IMG/VR virus record: IMGVR_UViG_3300037258_000038
Location: 1-47,945 of that record
Direction: 5' to 3' (one strand)
Length of the DNA: 47,945 nucleotides
From: a virus
This document shows, piece by piece, positions 39,420 to 46,991 of the stretch (positions are counted from its first letter, which is position 1; each line of letters begins with the position of its first letter). Made by a program: the position numbers and the translations under genes. The notes under the pieces were generated by a model. It searched no databases. It saw only the letters and a list, made by a program, of their open reading frames with translations, and was not told the DNA's origin.

Positions 39420-39571
39420 TAGAGGAACCTATGCACGAGCGGGGCGTATGCGCCCATGGCTGCCATCAGCATGACCCAGAACGCTTGCGGGCCACCGTAG
39501 TAGAACACAACCATGCACTTCCAGCCGAACAGGAACACGCCCGCTACGAGCGGCGGTAGGTTAGCCATCAT
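39419..39571 (-). CDS. 50-residue membrane micro-protein
   Basis: Starts at ATG 39571 or the adjoining ATG 39568, overlapping the previous stop. Two hydrophobic stretches (LVAGVFLFGWKCMVVFYY and AFWVMLMAAMGAYAPLV) with a GGPQ turn suggest a hairpin in the membrane. It is too short for usual gene callers but fits the operon's coupling pattern. Function unknown. Confidence 0.55.
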   Translation of the reverse strand: MMANLPPLVAGVFLFGWKCMVVFYYGGPQAFWVMLMAAMGAYAPLVHRFL

Positions 39572-40020
39572 GATACATCACTCTCCGTACTCTCTTTGCC
39601 ATGGCACTCTCCATCTCCGCAGTGTATGCCGCACTCCTCGGCATAGCCGCACGGGCAGACGCTACGGCCGAACTTGTCGACGTCCACCACGGCACGCCCA
39701 TAGTAAACTCCTCTCCTGCCCCTCCTCTGCTGTATGCCTTCTTTGTCCCTCCACCACTGTATGCCTTCTTGATATCGCTCATAGTCGTTGGGCTGGCGCA
39801 TCGCCTCGATCGCCTCATCCAGCGAGACGCGCTCGTGCCGGACGCCTGGCTCGTGTAGATGCGAATGCGAGGCGCGGTAACACATCGGCGATTCCCACAA
39901 GTCATCGCGGAAGCGCTGGAGCGCGTTCACAGGCCGGAAGCCAGCGATGGCCAGGCCCAATCGGGCGCAGGCCAGACCGATCCAGCGAGGACCGATCTGG
40001 ACCTGCAGTCGACGGCTCAC
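39568..40020 (-). CDS. Hypothetical protein with C-terminal Cys/His cluster
   Basis: 150 residues from GTG 40020, whose GTGA overlaps the previous stop; a GTG at 40044 is an alternative. The N-terminal part is hydrophobic-basic (RWIGLACARLGLAIAGFRP), the middle helical (VSLDEAIEAMRQPNDYERYQE), and the end has SVCPCGYAEECGIHCGDGECHG, five Cys and two His likely to bind zinc. No family recognised. Confidence 0.6.
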   Translation of the reverse strand: MSRRLQVQIGPRWIGLACARLGLAIAGFRPVNALQRFRDDLWESPMCYRASHSHLHEPGVRHERVSLDEAIEAMRQPNDYERYQEGIQWWRDKEGIQQRRGRRGVYYGRAVVDVDKFGRSVCPCGYAEECGIHCGDGECHGKESTESDVS

Positions 40021-40712
40021 GCGCCGCTCATCCTCGAAGCGCACACCGGGCCTATTCCGGACTTGCGCGATTCCTCATCGGTAAGTTCGCGGTTGCAGAT
40101 ACCGCAGCGGCCGATAGACCGGCCGTACATAGCCTGGCTCTCGGCTACGCGGCCCTGGACGCACTTAAGCCACGTCTCGGCCGTCCTGCGCGGAACGCGC
40201 TCAGTACGCGTCTCGTTGTCGCCGTAGCCACCGCCGAGGACGCGCTTGACGAAGATGCAGCCCTTCCATTTGCCGTCCTCTGGCGCATCCACTCTGAAGA
40301 AGTCGATCTGGCCGGTAGTCTCGTTGGCCTGGATCACGTCGCTGCCCGTTCGCCGCGTACCGAGGTTCATAACCGCGTAGTAGCCGCTCGTGATCGTCGG
40401 CCAGTCGGCCGCCTGGATAGATGCCGGCCTAGGCGATCCCGCTGCGGCTATGTCCCGCTGGATCAGGGTATTGATTAGCTCGCTGACCGTGCGCTTCGTG
40501 TAGCTCGCGGCCTCACGGTCGGTCAGGACGTGTATGCCGAGTCCGGCCTGCATCTTCCGCGCGAAGGCTACCTGCTTGTCGGTCGCGCGCATAGACCTTG
40601 GCGCGTCACCGGCTGAGTCGAGAACCGCAGGCTTTCCGCCATTGTAGCACTCGCGAACGGCTAGGGCGGATTCGTGGTAGCACTGGCACCTACCGCACTT
40701 GACGGCGCTCAT
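40017..40712 (-). CDS. DUF6011-like zinc-ribbon protein
   Basis: 231 residues. An N-terminal CGRCQCYH finger, a helical ATDKQVAFARKMQAG segment, a central beta domain (GYYAVMNLG, IDFFRVDAPEDGKWKGCIFVKRV) and a C-terminal ribbon GRCGICNRELTDEESRKSGIGPVC. This C-terminal ribbon with GIGPxC is a hallmark of a family widespread in actinophages. It probably binds nucleic acid. ATGA overlap with the micro-gene upstream. Confidence 0.75.
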   Translation of the reverse strand: MSAVKCGRCQCYHESALAVRECYNGGKPAVLDSAGDAPRSMRATDKQVAFARKMQAGLGIHVLTDREAASYTKRTVSELINTLIQRDIAAAGSPRPASIQAADWPTITSGYYAVMNLGTRRTGSDVIQANETTGQIDFFRVDAPEDGKWKGCIFVKRVLGGGYGDNETRTERVPRRTAETWLKCVQGRVAESQAMYGRSIGRCGICNRELTDEESRKSGIGPVCASRMSGA

Positions 40713-40837
40713 GCGATCGAGTCCGTAACCCGCTGGTACTGGTCTTCCTGCGTCTCCAGAGCGCTAGAGCGCTTAGCCTCCTCGGCCGCCCACCACTCGG
40801 CGAAGTCCGCATCGGTCATCCGACTAACGTTCATCAT
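40709..40837 (-). CDS. 42-residue micro-protein
   Basis: ATG 40837 (ATGATG) with AAAGG five bases upstream, ending in ATGA shared with the DUF6011-like gene. It is an acidic single helix (DADFAEWWAAEEAKRS, ALETQEDQYQRV). Ribosome site, coupling and coding frame support it. Confidence 0.6.
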   Translation of the reverse strand: MMNVSRMTDADFAEWWAAEEAKRSSALETQEDQYQRVTDSIA

Positions 40838-40867
40838 CTTGCCTTTCGCTGGGTCACCATCAACCTC

Positions 40868-40896
40868 AGTCTACCCCATCATATGACGAAAGTAAA
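40868..40896 (-). promoter_or_regulatory. Candidate minus-strand promoter
   Basis: TTTACT (40896-40891) and TAGACT (40873-40868) with 17-base spacing, on the minus strand, 31 bases before the ATG at 40837. The -35 overlaps the end of the terminator-like stem. Confidence 0.4.
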
Positions 40897-40965
40897 CCCC
40901 ACGCCTGTCTCGGTAGCCGTTTAGTCCGGGTACACCGGTCGTTTAGGCTCAGGCGCGGGGTTTAC
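40892..40965 (-). terminator. Long stem-loop after the DUF2786 gene
   Basis: GTAAACCCCACGCCTG (40892-40907) pairs with CAGGCGCGGGGTTTAC (40950-40965), 16 bp with one mismatch and a 42-base loop. TTT follows on the minus strand. It ends five bases after the DUF2786 stop, so it is likely its terminator. Confidence 0.65.
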
Positions 40966-40969
40966 GGCT

Positions 40970-41959
40970 CTAGCGGAGTGCGCCAGCGACGCGAGCGGCT
41001 ACGCCGGTCCCGCCGATGTCGGCCGCATCAGCGTGACGGTTGCCGGCATTCCAAGCAGCCTTGTTGAACGGGACATCCTGGTCTAGCGATTCCATGTTCG
41101 TCAGGTTCTTGTGCTCGGCATTGATCATCCGGTTGATCTCGTCCATAGAGGACTTCAAGACGATTTCGCTGCCGGTCGTGCGGGCGTTGCGGGCATTCCA
41201 GAGGCGTCGCTGCAGAGTCGCCACGTAGGACCTGGCGAAGTTCAGTCGCCAGATCTTCCGGGCCTCATCGGTCACCTTGGCGGGGATGTGGATGGCTTCT
41301 TCGCCACGACGGCGCGTCTCGCGCATCGCGGCACGCTTCCAGTAGCCGGTGAACCTCATGTAGTTCGACTGGTCGCCATCCCAGCCGTACTTGTGACGCC
41401 TGCCGTAGAAGATCCGCGCGATCTCGCCCCAGTTGAGTCCAGCGGCGCGGAGGTTGTAGGAGTTGAGCTCATCGGACAAGCTCGCGTCCGGCTTCGGGTC
41501 GATGCCGTTGCTCATGTGGAGGAGAAGCGTCGTGTACAGAATCTCGAAGTACTTGAGGTCCGACTCGAAGCCGTACACATAGGCCTGCACCATCTTCGGG
41601 CCTTCACCCTTGTTCCGCCGGTACTGGTTGACGGCCTCAGCGACGTCGGCCGGTATGCCCGCCCCAGTTATGACGGACTTAGTTCGCGTGTGTTCGGTCA
41701 CGACCGCGATCAGCATTATGAAGTTGTTCTCATACAGGCTCGCGGCCTCGACCAGATCCACCTTGGCCTTGCCCGGCTTCTGCCGCTCGTTGACCGGCTG
41801 CGAGTCGCGCAGCATCGCGGCGTCAACCGCGTACTTCAGCATCATCGCGTCGGCCAGTTGCCGCGCGGTGTCGGCCTCGTGCGGCGGCGTATCGGGGTGC
41901 TCTGCCTTCGCGACTAGGCCGCGAACCTTACCGAGAATCGAGTCGAGTTTGTCGCTCAC
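40970..41959 (-). CDS. DUF2786 protein
   Basis: 329 residues, GTG start with GGAGG seven bases upstream. The N-terminal 45 residues (ILGKVRGLVAKAEHPDTPPHEADTAR, LADAMMLKYAVD) are the DUF2786 pattern. The central part (FIMLIAVVTEHTRTKSV, YGFESDLKYFEILYTTLL) continues as in larger DUF2786 phage proteins, with a helical, basic C-terminal half. Function unknown; DUF2786 proteins are common in actinophages. It forms a single-gene unit flanked by stem-loops. Confidence 0.82.
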   Translation of the reverse strand: MSDKLDSILGKVRGLVAKAEHPDTPPHEADTARQLADAMMLKYAVDAAMLRDSQPVNERQKPGKAKVDLVEAASLYENNFIMLIAVVTEHTRTKSVITGAGIPADVAEAVNQYRRNKGEGPKMVQAYVYGFESDLKYFEILYTTLLLHMSNGIDPKPDASLSDELNSYNLRAAGLNWGEIARIFYGRRHKYGWDGDQSNYMRFTGYWKRAAMRETRRRGEEAIHIPAKVTDEARKIWRLNFARSYVATLQRRLWNARNARTTGSEIVLKSSMDEINRMINAEHKNLTNMESLDQDVPFNKAAWNAGNRHADAADIGGTGVAARVAGALR

Positions 41960-41984
41960 GGTCTTGCCTCCGTGTCTAGAGTTA

Positions 41985-42050
41985 GTAGCGAGCCACGACC
42001 TAATCGCCTGACGCCGGCAACGGACCTTTCGGACACCGGCGACTCGCTAC
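41985..42050 (-). promoter_or_regulatory. Two-tier stem-loop before the DUF2786 gene
   Basis: GTAGCGAG (41985-41992) pairs with CTCGCTAC (42043-42050), and inside CGCCGG (42012-42017) pairs with CCGGCG (42036-42041). CACGGAGGCAAG, the ribosome site, follows on the minus strand. The region 41960-42077 holds no gene. Confidence 0.5.
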
Positions 42051-42077
42051 ACCATCACCCTAAGAGTACGCCATGAA

Positions 42078-42323
42078 TCATGAGCCGTCTACCGGCGTGA
42101 TCATCAGGTAATCCTCGCGGTACTCGACTATGACCGGGTCACACTCGTCCTCGGTAGCCAGCACCGTGTGCGAGCGCTTGCCGTCGCAGTAGAACTCCAT
42201 CTTGTACCAGCCGTTCGTCATGAAGTCCGTCATGAGCGATCCTGCGCTCGCGTAGTCCTTGACTTCATGCCATACACGCGGCTCGCCGGAATCATACCAC
42301 ACGCACGCTTCTACCTTCACCAT
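42078..42323 (-). CDS. Small hypothetical protein
   Basis: 81 residues from ATG 42323; the next codon is GTG (42320) and has better spacing to AGGAG, so either may be used. The sequence is beta-rich with aromatic residues (VEACVWYDSGEPRVWHEV, WYKMEFYCDGKRSH, VIVEYREDYLMITPV). No family recognised. The 32-base motif at 42355-42386 lies just upstream. Confidence 0.6.
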   Translation of the reverse strand: MVKVEACVWYDSGEPRVWHEVKDYASAGSLMTDFMTNGWYKMEFYCDGKRSHTVLATEDECDPVIVEYREDYLMITPVDGS

Positions 42324-42354
42324 ACTCCTAAACTGGGAGGAACTGGACTTCGGC

Positions 42355-42386
42355 CGCTAGTGCATCTAGAATGGCCGTAGAGCCAT
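42355..42386 (-). promoter_or_regulatory. Operator/promoter-like motif (copy 2)
   Basis: On the minus strand: ATGGC, two variable bases, TACGGCCATTCTA, then TG and CTAGCG. 26 of 32 bases match the copy before whiB (19146-19177), including the inverted repeat ATGGC-N6-GCCAT. It starts two bases after the stop of the gene at 42388 and 32 bases before the ATG at 42323, a promoter-like position. Confidence 0.55.
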
Positions 42387-42387
42387 T

Positions 42388-42681
42388 TTACCCTGCTGAC
42401 GTGTCGTCGTCCGTAAAATCAAAAACTGACATTTGCCCTGGTCGGAGTGCACGAATACAGTCGTTCGCGGTCGCCTGCATGAAACGCACGGGATCTTGGT
42501 CACTCGGCAGGAAGAGATGCATCGTGAGTCCAGCCCAGACGCCGTAGATGACCGGGCCAGCTAGGCGATGACGAGCTAGTGACCGGAACGTTGTGCTCAT
42601 GGTTCGGTCACCATACTTATCGGCGATGGCGACAACCGCGACGATCGTGCACCAGCCAAGCCAGTGACTATGGCGCTTCAC
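42388..42681 (-). CDS. Small membrane-associated protein
   Basis: 97 residues from GTG 42681, which forms a GTGA overlap with the previous stop and has GGAAAGAG eight bases upstream. Hydrophobic segments LGWCTIVAVVAIA and AGPVIYGVWAGLTMHLFL suggest one or two membrane spans; the C-terminus is acidic (DFTDDDTS). Function unknown. Confidence 0.6.
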   Translation of the reverse strand: MKRHSHWLGWCTIVAVVAIADKYGDRTMSTTFRSLARHRLAGPVIYGVWAGLTMHLFLPSDQDPVRFMQATANDCIRALRPGQMSVFDFTDDDTSAG

Positions 42682-43127
42682 GGCGACCACTCTTTCCCTT
42701 GACTCGTAGTTCCATCCGAGGTCTTGTAGCCGGCATCAAGCAGTCGCTTGCGCTTGTGAAGGTGATGAACAACCTTGAGCCGCTCGATGTCCATCTTCTC
42801 CGTGCCGGTGATCTCGGCGTGATGTACGCGACAGACGCGGTAGTCGCCGACCGGGAAGGAGCCGACTCGCCAGCAACCATGAGCGTGGCAGTTATTCCGC
42901 TTGACGAGATGGTATAGGCCAGTCATCACGCCTAGTATGATGACGTACTCGCCGAGATCACTACCGAACCCGGAGAAGAACCCGTAGTATGATCCCGGCT
43001 CGTTGCCTGTCCCGGTGTGGATCCACAGCCATGAGGAGATAATGCCCCAGTTGCCGCCTGCGAATACGATCGCGTAGATGAAGCAGAATACCGCCAGGAT
43101 GATGAAGAACGCGCGGAGTCTACTCAT
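42678..43127 (-). CDS. Membrane protein with cytoplasmic Cys/His module
   Basis: 149 residues. Two hydrophobic segments (AFFIILAVFCFIYAIVFAG and GEYVIILGVMTGLYHLV) are followed by NNCHAHGCWRVGSFPVGDYRVCRVHH, with Cys/His spacing of a zinc site, and a charged helix (EKMDIERLKVVHHLHKRKRLL). Such proteins recur in actinophages. Role unknown, possibly at the inner membrane. ATGA overlap with 43124. Confidence 0.65.
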   Translation of the reverse strand: MSRLRAFFIILAVFCFIYAIVFAGGNWGIISSWLWIHTGTGNEPGSYYGFFSGFGSDLGEYVIILGVMTGLYHLVKRNNCHAHGCWRVGSFPVGDYRVCRVHHAEITGTEKMDIERLKVVHHLHKRKRLLDAGYKTSDGTTSQGKEWSP

Positions 43128-43309
43128 GTGAACTCAATTGAGTAGATGCCATGGGATGGCGACACTCGCGTGAACTCGATGATCAAACGTTCTTCCGCAC
43201 TTACGTGACGGCCGGTGATCTCGGCATAGTCGAGTAGTTTGACATTGCTTATGCCTATGAGGCGTATTGCGGCATCGCGGAGTATGCCGGCGTAGTAAGT
43301 GCCGCTCAC
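43124..43309 (-). CDS. Small hypothetical protein
   Basis: 61 residues, GTG start overlapping the previous stop (GTGA). It is alpha/beta (YYAGILRDAAIRLIGISNVKLLDYAE, ERLIIEFTRVSPSHGIYSIEFT). No family recognised. Its two overlaps with neighbours support it. Confidence 0.55.
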   Translation of the reverse strand: MSGTYYAGILRDAAIRLIGISNVKLLDYAEITGRHVSAEERLIIEFTRVSPSHGIYSIEFT

Positions 43310-43596
43310 GAGATGTACGGCCTTACCGAGTCCAAAGGTACCTCGAAGAATGGGTAAAGAAGTGAGCCGTGTTCGCTCACAAGTAGGCCGCCCGGCAATG
43401 GCCCGGCACCATAATGATTGCCGGTGAATTTGTAGACCCTCTCACCGGCAATGATAACGCGGTCACCATAGTAACCGCGCTCACCAGGAATGATGTTGCG
43501 CGTGAATTCGTACATTATCCTCGGCTTTGTCTCTGGCACTGGGTCTGGTGCCGTTGGCTTGAATGGATTGAATTCATCGAGTATCAACTTCGTCAT
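43306..43596 (-). CDS. Small hypothetical protein
   Basis: 96 residues from ATG 43596. GGGAGG directly abuts this ATG, which is too close; a TTG at 43587 would have 9-base spacing and may be the real start. Sequence is Pro-rich at first (NPFKPTAPDPVPETKPR) and then beta-rich with Gly/Tyr (GERGYYGDRVIIAGERVYKFTG). No family recognised. It overlaps the RuvC-like gene by 23 bases. Confidence 0.6.
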   Translation of the reverse strand: MTKLILDEFNPFKPTAPDPVPETKPRIMYEFTRNIIPGERGYYGDRVIIAGERVYKFTGNHYGAGPLPGGLLVSEHGSLLYPFFEVPLDSVRPYIS

Positions 43597-44200
43597 CCTC
43601 CCATATGTCGCTAGCTAGGACGCTGCCCGAGCTAATCCTGCGTACCATTGTTATGGCATGCCGTGTCGCATCGCGCTTATGATCGCTACCGACATCCCAC
43701 ATGCCCCAGGCCTTTAGCCGCTCGTCCTTTGCGGTCGTGAAGGCGAGTGTACGGCCTTGGTACACCAGGACCGCGTTACCAGCGTGGCCGCATTCGACCG
43801 CATGCTGTAGCGCGGCACCTCCGCGCAGGGAGGCTACAACATCGGCCTCGCTGCCTGCGCCGGTAAGCCGGTTGCCGCCTAGATCGAAGTCCTCGCAGAC
43901 CATCAGGCATGGCGACGTCGGCATACTCACGCGGAGCGCGATTGACGTGATATGCCGGATTTGCATCCGCATAGAGCCGGTGAGTTCCCAGGTATGCCGC
44001 GAGAGAATGGACCGGGGCGCGTTGCCGAATATCGAGGCGCGCGGGATCGACATAAGGCAAACGCCTGTGGTTTTGCCATAGTCGATGCCCTGGATCCACA
44101 AGCGCCGTGGAATGTGCTTTGTAAGCTCAGCATCGAGCGCGTCGTATGTGAGCTTGTAGTCGCCCGGCATATGCTGCCAAGTTGTATCGCGCCTAATCAT
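43574..44200 (-). CDS. RuvC-like Holliday junction resolvase
   Basis: 208 residues from ATG 44200 (overlapping the previous stop); ATG 44218 is an alternative. RNase-H-fold motifs are present: IQGIDYGKTTG with catalytic D40, CLMVCEDFDL with Glu near 104, and DVGSDHKRDATRHAITMVRR, the HKRDA-type last motif. It would resolve branched DNA before packaging. The spacing of the acidic residues fits phage RuvC-like nucleases. Confidence 0.8.
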   Translation of the reverse strand: MIRRDTTWQHMPGDYKLTYDALDAELTKHIPRRLWIQGIDYGKTTGVCLMSIPRASIFGNAPRSILSRHTWELTGSMRMQIRHITSIALRVSMPTSPCLMVCEDFDLGGNRLTGAGSEADVVASLRGGAALQHAVECGHAGNAVLVYQGRTLAFTTAKDERLKAWGMWDVGSDHKRDATRHAITMVRRISSGSVLASDIWEDDEVDTR

Positions 44201-44348
44201 GATGCCTACAAGTCGCATAGTGGTTTGGCCACGTATGGGCACATACGCGGCATCGGCGAATGGGCGAGTACTTATAGCCCTTGAGCCAGTTCCGGATAGC
44301 CCATGCGCGGTACACGGTTGGGCGGCAGTTCTTGAAGAAGCCGGTCAT
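44193..44348 (-). CDS. 51-residue zinc-finger-like micro-protein
   Basis: From ATG 44348, which shares ATGA with the micro-gene upstream; the longer frame to 44423 is a shadow. A basic N-terminus (TGFFKNCRPTVYRAWAIRNW) is followed by RRCRVCAHTWPNHYATCRHH, a C-x2-C...H...C-x-HH arrangement for zinc. Probably nucleic acid binding. Confidence 0.6.
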   Translation of the reverse strand: MTGFFKNCRPTVYRAWAIRNWLKGYKYSPIRRCRVCAHTWPNHYATCRHHD

Positions 44349-44443
44349 TTGTTCCTGTTCCTCCATGCCATTAGGCAAGGCGTGCAATGCACGCGGTCGG
44401 CGAGCCATAGCCATCGCCCGCATCTATGACAGTAGTGTGTCAT
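44345..44443 (-). CDS. 32-residue zinc-ribbon micro-protein
   Basis: MTHYCHRCGRWLWLADRV then HCTPCLMAWRNRNK: two CxxC knuckles 14 residues apart, the minimum zinc ribbon. It overlaps the zinc gene upstream by 20 bases and shares ATGA with the next. Too short for common gene finders. The doubled CxxC in a coupled frame is hard to explain as chance. Confidence 0.6.
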   Translation of the reverse strand: MTHYCHRCGRWLWLADRVHCTPCLMAWRNRNK

Positions 44444-44591
44444 TCGCATCCTCATCGTAGATCACGATTTCGCCATCCGGCCATCGCTCTGGGTTTGCAT
44501 CAGTATCTGGATGAAATAGCCTGATGTGATGCAAAAGGTTCTCTACATCATCGAACTCGTATAGCGAGTCGCAGACTGAGCAAAAGAACAC
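44424..44591 (-). CDS. 55-residue C2H2 zinc-finger micro-protein
   Basis: GTG 44591 with CCAGGAG six bases upstream. FFCSVCDSLYEFDDVENLL then HHIRLFHPD gives C-x2-C-x12-13-H-x4-5-H, a classic C2H2 finger, rare in bacteria but recurrent in actinophages. The C-terminus is acidic (DEDANDTLLS). It is the first gene of the minus-strand block and may act as an early regulator. Confidence 0.65.
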   Translation of the reverse strand: MFFCSVCDSLYEFDDVENLLHHIRLFHPDTDANPERWPDGEIVIYDEDANDTLLS

Positions 44592-44634
44592 GGTAGCTCC
44601 TGGGTTTTGTAGCTAGGCCGATAATAGTGTGATG

Positions 44635-44673
44635 GAGGCCGGTAGTGAGGGCAAGAGTCTCACTACCGGCCTC
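44635..44673. terminator. 15-bp stem-loop between divergent blocks
   Basis: GAGGCCGGTAGTGAG (44635-44649) and CTCACTACCGGCCTC (44659-44673) pair perfectly with a 9-base loop. No T-run on either side. It lies between the first minus-strand gene and the plus-strand primase gene, upstream of both. It may be a leader structure, a cruciform or an origin element. Confidence 0.55.
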
Positions 44674-44807
44674 AAGCCGTCGCTAGCGGATGGTGGACGC
44701 TAGTCTCGGCGAGCGCGCTCCACGGGCCCAGTTCCCGTTCCGGCGCGTACAACGCAACTATACCGGACAAGAAACACACGACTAGATCGTGCGATAGCGG
44801 AGGATAC
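44674..44807 (+). promoter_or_regulatory. Upstream region of the primase gene
   Basis: No gene seen. A TATACC element near 44759 may be a -10 box, though its -35 partner (TTCCGG, 15 bases upstream) is poor. GCGGAGGATAC before the ATG at 44808 is an excellent ribosome site. Divergent transcription towards 44591 probably starts between here and the stem-loop at 44635. Confidence 0.35.
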
Positions 44808-46967
44808 ATGAAGATAGGCCCGTTCGTTGAAGGCGCATCCGGGTACACGGCGAATGGCTGGCCTGTGGTGCCAGTCGAGACCGGCGGCAAGCGAGTCGCT
44901 GTGGACGGGTGGACCGGTCACGACGGCAAGTACCCTTCGCGCGCTAATGTGCGCTCGTGGGTCCGTGACTTCCCGGCCCACAACATCGCCATACGCCTGC
45001 CGGCGAGTGTGATAGGCATCGATGTAGACGCCTACGACGATAAGGCTGGCCTTGAGTCGATTCAGCGGCTAGAGAGTGAGCTAGGCGCACTACCGGCCAC
45101 ATACGTCTCTAGCTCGCGCGACGATGGAATCAGCGGCATACGATTGTACCGCGTGCCTGTGAGTGATGTACCGGCCTCGTGGAAGGGCAAAGCGGCCGAG
45201 GGCATCGACGTAATCTGCTGGCACTACCGCTACATAGTCTGCGCGCCGTCTGTGCACCCAGAAGGAGGCATATACGCGTGGTACCAGGAGAACGACGATA
45301 ACAGCAACCTTACGCCTAGCGATATGCCGAATGTATCAGGCCTTCCAGACTTGCCAGAGGCGTGGATTGAGTTCCTGTCACGCGAAGCGGCCGGCATGAA
45401 GACTGGCAAACTACTCCGCGCCGACATAACATCATGGCTAAAGCGCGTTGGCGCTGGTAAGCCGTGTGACATGATGACCGAGACGTGCGATCATTGGCGC
45501 GCGGAGTTGGATGGTGCTCGTGGCGATGGCGGCGCTCACGATGCCATGCTGAATGGCGTGAAGGCTGTGATCGGCGACGCGGTAGCTGGCCATAGCGGCA
45601 TGTACGGCGAGCTAACGCGCCTCCGGAACGCGTTCATAGCTGCTGTGTCCTCGCGCCGCGACCGGGACGCGATTGACAGCGAATGGCGGCGTGCAATCTA
45701 TGGCGCTGTGCGTATGTACTACGACTCGGCTGTGGAGGAGGACGACCCATGCGCCGATGAGACGCTCATGTCTATGAACAACGTCACAACCCTAAGCGGC
45801 CGGGTGCTGTCGCCAGAGTCGTTCCGCAAGAACAAGGTTGCCGCCGAGGATTCCAAACTTCGCAAGGCAGTCGACGGTGCACGATGGAATATGAAGGTGC
45901 AGACGCTAGCTAGGCGCGAGGAACTTCTAGAGCATGCTGCGTCAGCTCCTGAAATGATGCCTATGGATCTCTGGATGGAGCGCGATATTGAGTCGCCTAG
46001 GCCGCTGGTTAAGAGCCTTATGTCCATGGACGGTCACACACTCCTCGTGGCGCAGCCCAAAGCCGGTAAGACTCGGCTAGCCCACAACCTAATCCGGTCG
46101 GTTGCCGATGATGAGCCATTCCTGGATGTCCTTGACGTTATGCGGCTTCCAGACCGGCGCAAGATAGTGTTGTTGGACTTTGAAATGCAGGAAGGCAATC
46201 TTCGCGACTGGCTGGCTGAGCAAAAAGTCAAGAACCCCAGTCGCGTAGCGGTTAGCTCGCTCGTGAACAGCGCAAGCTCTTTCAACATAATGGACCCGTT
46301 CACTATGATGGAATGGGCGAGGAAGATCGAGGCCATGCATGCGGGATATGTGATATTCGACTGCTGTGCGCCCGCATGGGCCGCAATCGGCCTAGACGAG
46401 AACAGCAACTCGGAACAGGGCGCATGGCTCGATATGTACGTGCAGATGATTCAGCGAAGTGGCGCTAGTGGATCGCTAGTTATCCACCACACCGGTAGGC
46501 AAGGCGATCACGCTCGCGGAGCGTCGCGAATTGAAGGATGGGCTAGCGACTTGTTCCGGCTAACCTTGCAGGGAAATGGCGAGGATGATGACGGAAAGTT
46601 CGTGCGAGCTGACAGGTTCCTCTCAGCTCGTGGAAGGATGATCCGCGAGGAATTCGAGGTAATGCTGTCATTCGATGGCGCGCGCTTGAGCGTTGGCGGC
46701 GGCAACAAGATGGAGGTTGCCTCTGACAGGGCGAGGCCAGAAGTTATCGCCTATGTGAAGGCGAACCAGCCGTGTACCTCTATCGCAGCGATAGAGGACG
46801 CGGTAACAGGGCGGAGCGAAGTTATCCGGCGCGTAATCCGCGAGCTACTAGCCGACGAAACGTTGTGTGATCACGGCCTAAAAGCTGCAGGAAAAGCTAA
46901 CCGCTACTGCTTGTTCCTTGACTGCGAGGACGAAGCTTTTCACACTGCTAAACTCAAGGTTCGCTAG
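44808..46967 (+). CDS. Bifunctional primase-polymerase / RepA-like helicase
   Basis: 719 residues. Residues ~1-180 are a primase-polymerase (prim-pol) domain: strand YTANGWPVVPV, catalytic IGIDVDAY (D72, D74) and SVHPEGGIYAWY near 148-159. A helical linker follows. Residues ~395-600 are a RecA-like ATPase: Walker A QPKAGKTR near 416-422, Walker B KIVLLDFEMQ, and VIHHTGRQGDHARGASR as sensor motif, as in RepA-type helicases. The C-terminus has a winged-helix-like part. It primes and unwinds for PolIII. GGAGG precedes the ATG. Confidence 0.88.
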   Translation: MKIGPFVEGASGYTANGWPVVPVETGGKRVAVDGWTGHDGKYPSRANVRSWVRDFPAHNIAIRLPASVIGIDVDAYDDKAGLESIQRLESELGALPATYVSSSRDDGISGIRLYRVPVSDVPASWKGKAAEGIDVICWHYRYIVCAPSVHPEGGIYAWYQENDDNSNLTPSDMPNVSGLPDLPEAWIEFLSREAAGMKTGKLLRADITSWLKRVGAGKPCDMMTETCDHWRAELDGARGDGGAHDAMLNGVKAVIGDAVAGHSGMYGELTRLRNAFIAAVSSRRDRDAIDSEWRRAIYGAVRMYYDSAVEEDDPCADETLMSMNNVTTLSGRVLSPESFRKNKVAAEDSKLRKAVDGARWNMKVQTLARREELLEHAASAPEMMPMDLWMERDIESPRPLVKSLMSMDGHTLLVAQPKAGKTRLAHNLIRSVADDEPFLDVLDVMRLPDRRKIVLLDFEMQEGNLRDWLAEQKVKNPSRVAVSSLVNSASSFNIMDPFTMMEWARKIEAMHAGYVIFDCCAPAWAAIGLDENSNSEQGAWLDMYVQMIQRSGASGSLVIHHTGRQGDHARGASRIEGWASDLFRLTLQGNGEDDDGKFVRADRFLSARGRMIREEFEVMLSFDGARLSVGGGNKMEVASDRARPEVIAYVKANQPCTSIAAIEDAVTGRSEVIRRVIRELLADETLCDHGLKAAGKANRYCLFLDCEDEAFHTAKLKVR

Positions 46968-46968
46968 G

Positions 46969-46991
46969 GTCGTCCCGTGCATCGGGACGAC
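46969..46991 (+). promoter_or_regulatory. Stem-loop at the start of the next ORF
   Basis: GTCGTCCCG (46969-46977) pairs with CGGGACGAC (46983-46991), 5-base loop. The candidate GTG start (46977) lies at the top of the stem, so folding could hide it. The right arm GGGACGAC recurs at 47069-47076 and 47123-47130. Confidence 0.5.

Noticed and set aside
39513-40478. 321-codon plus-strand ORF
   Set aside because: Arg/Ser/His-rich shadow of three well-supported, coupled minus-strand genes.
41111-41917. 268-codon plus-strand ORF opposite the DUF2786 gene
   Set aside because: Shadow of a clearly coding minus-strand gene with a known domain and a strong ribosome site.
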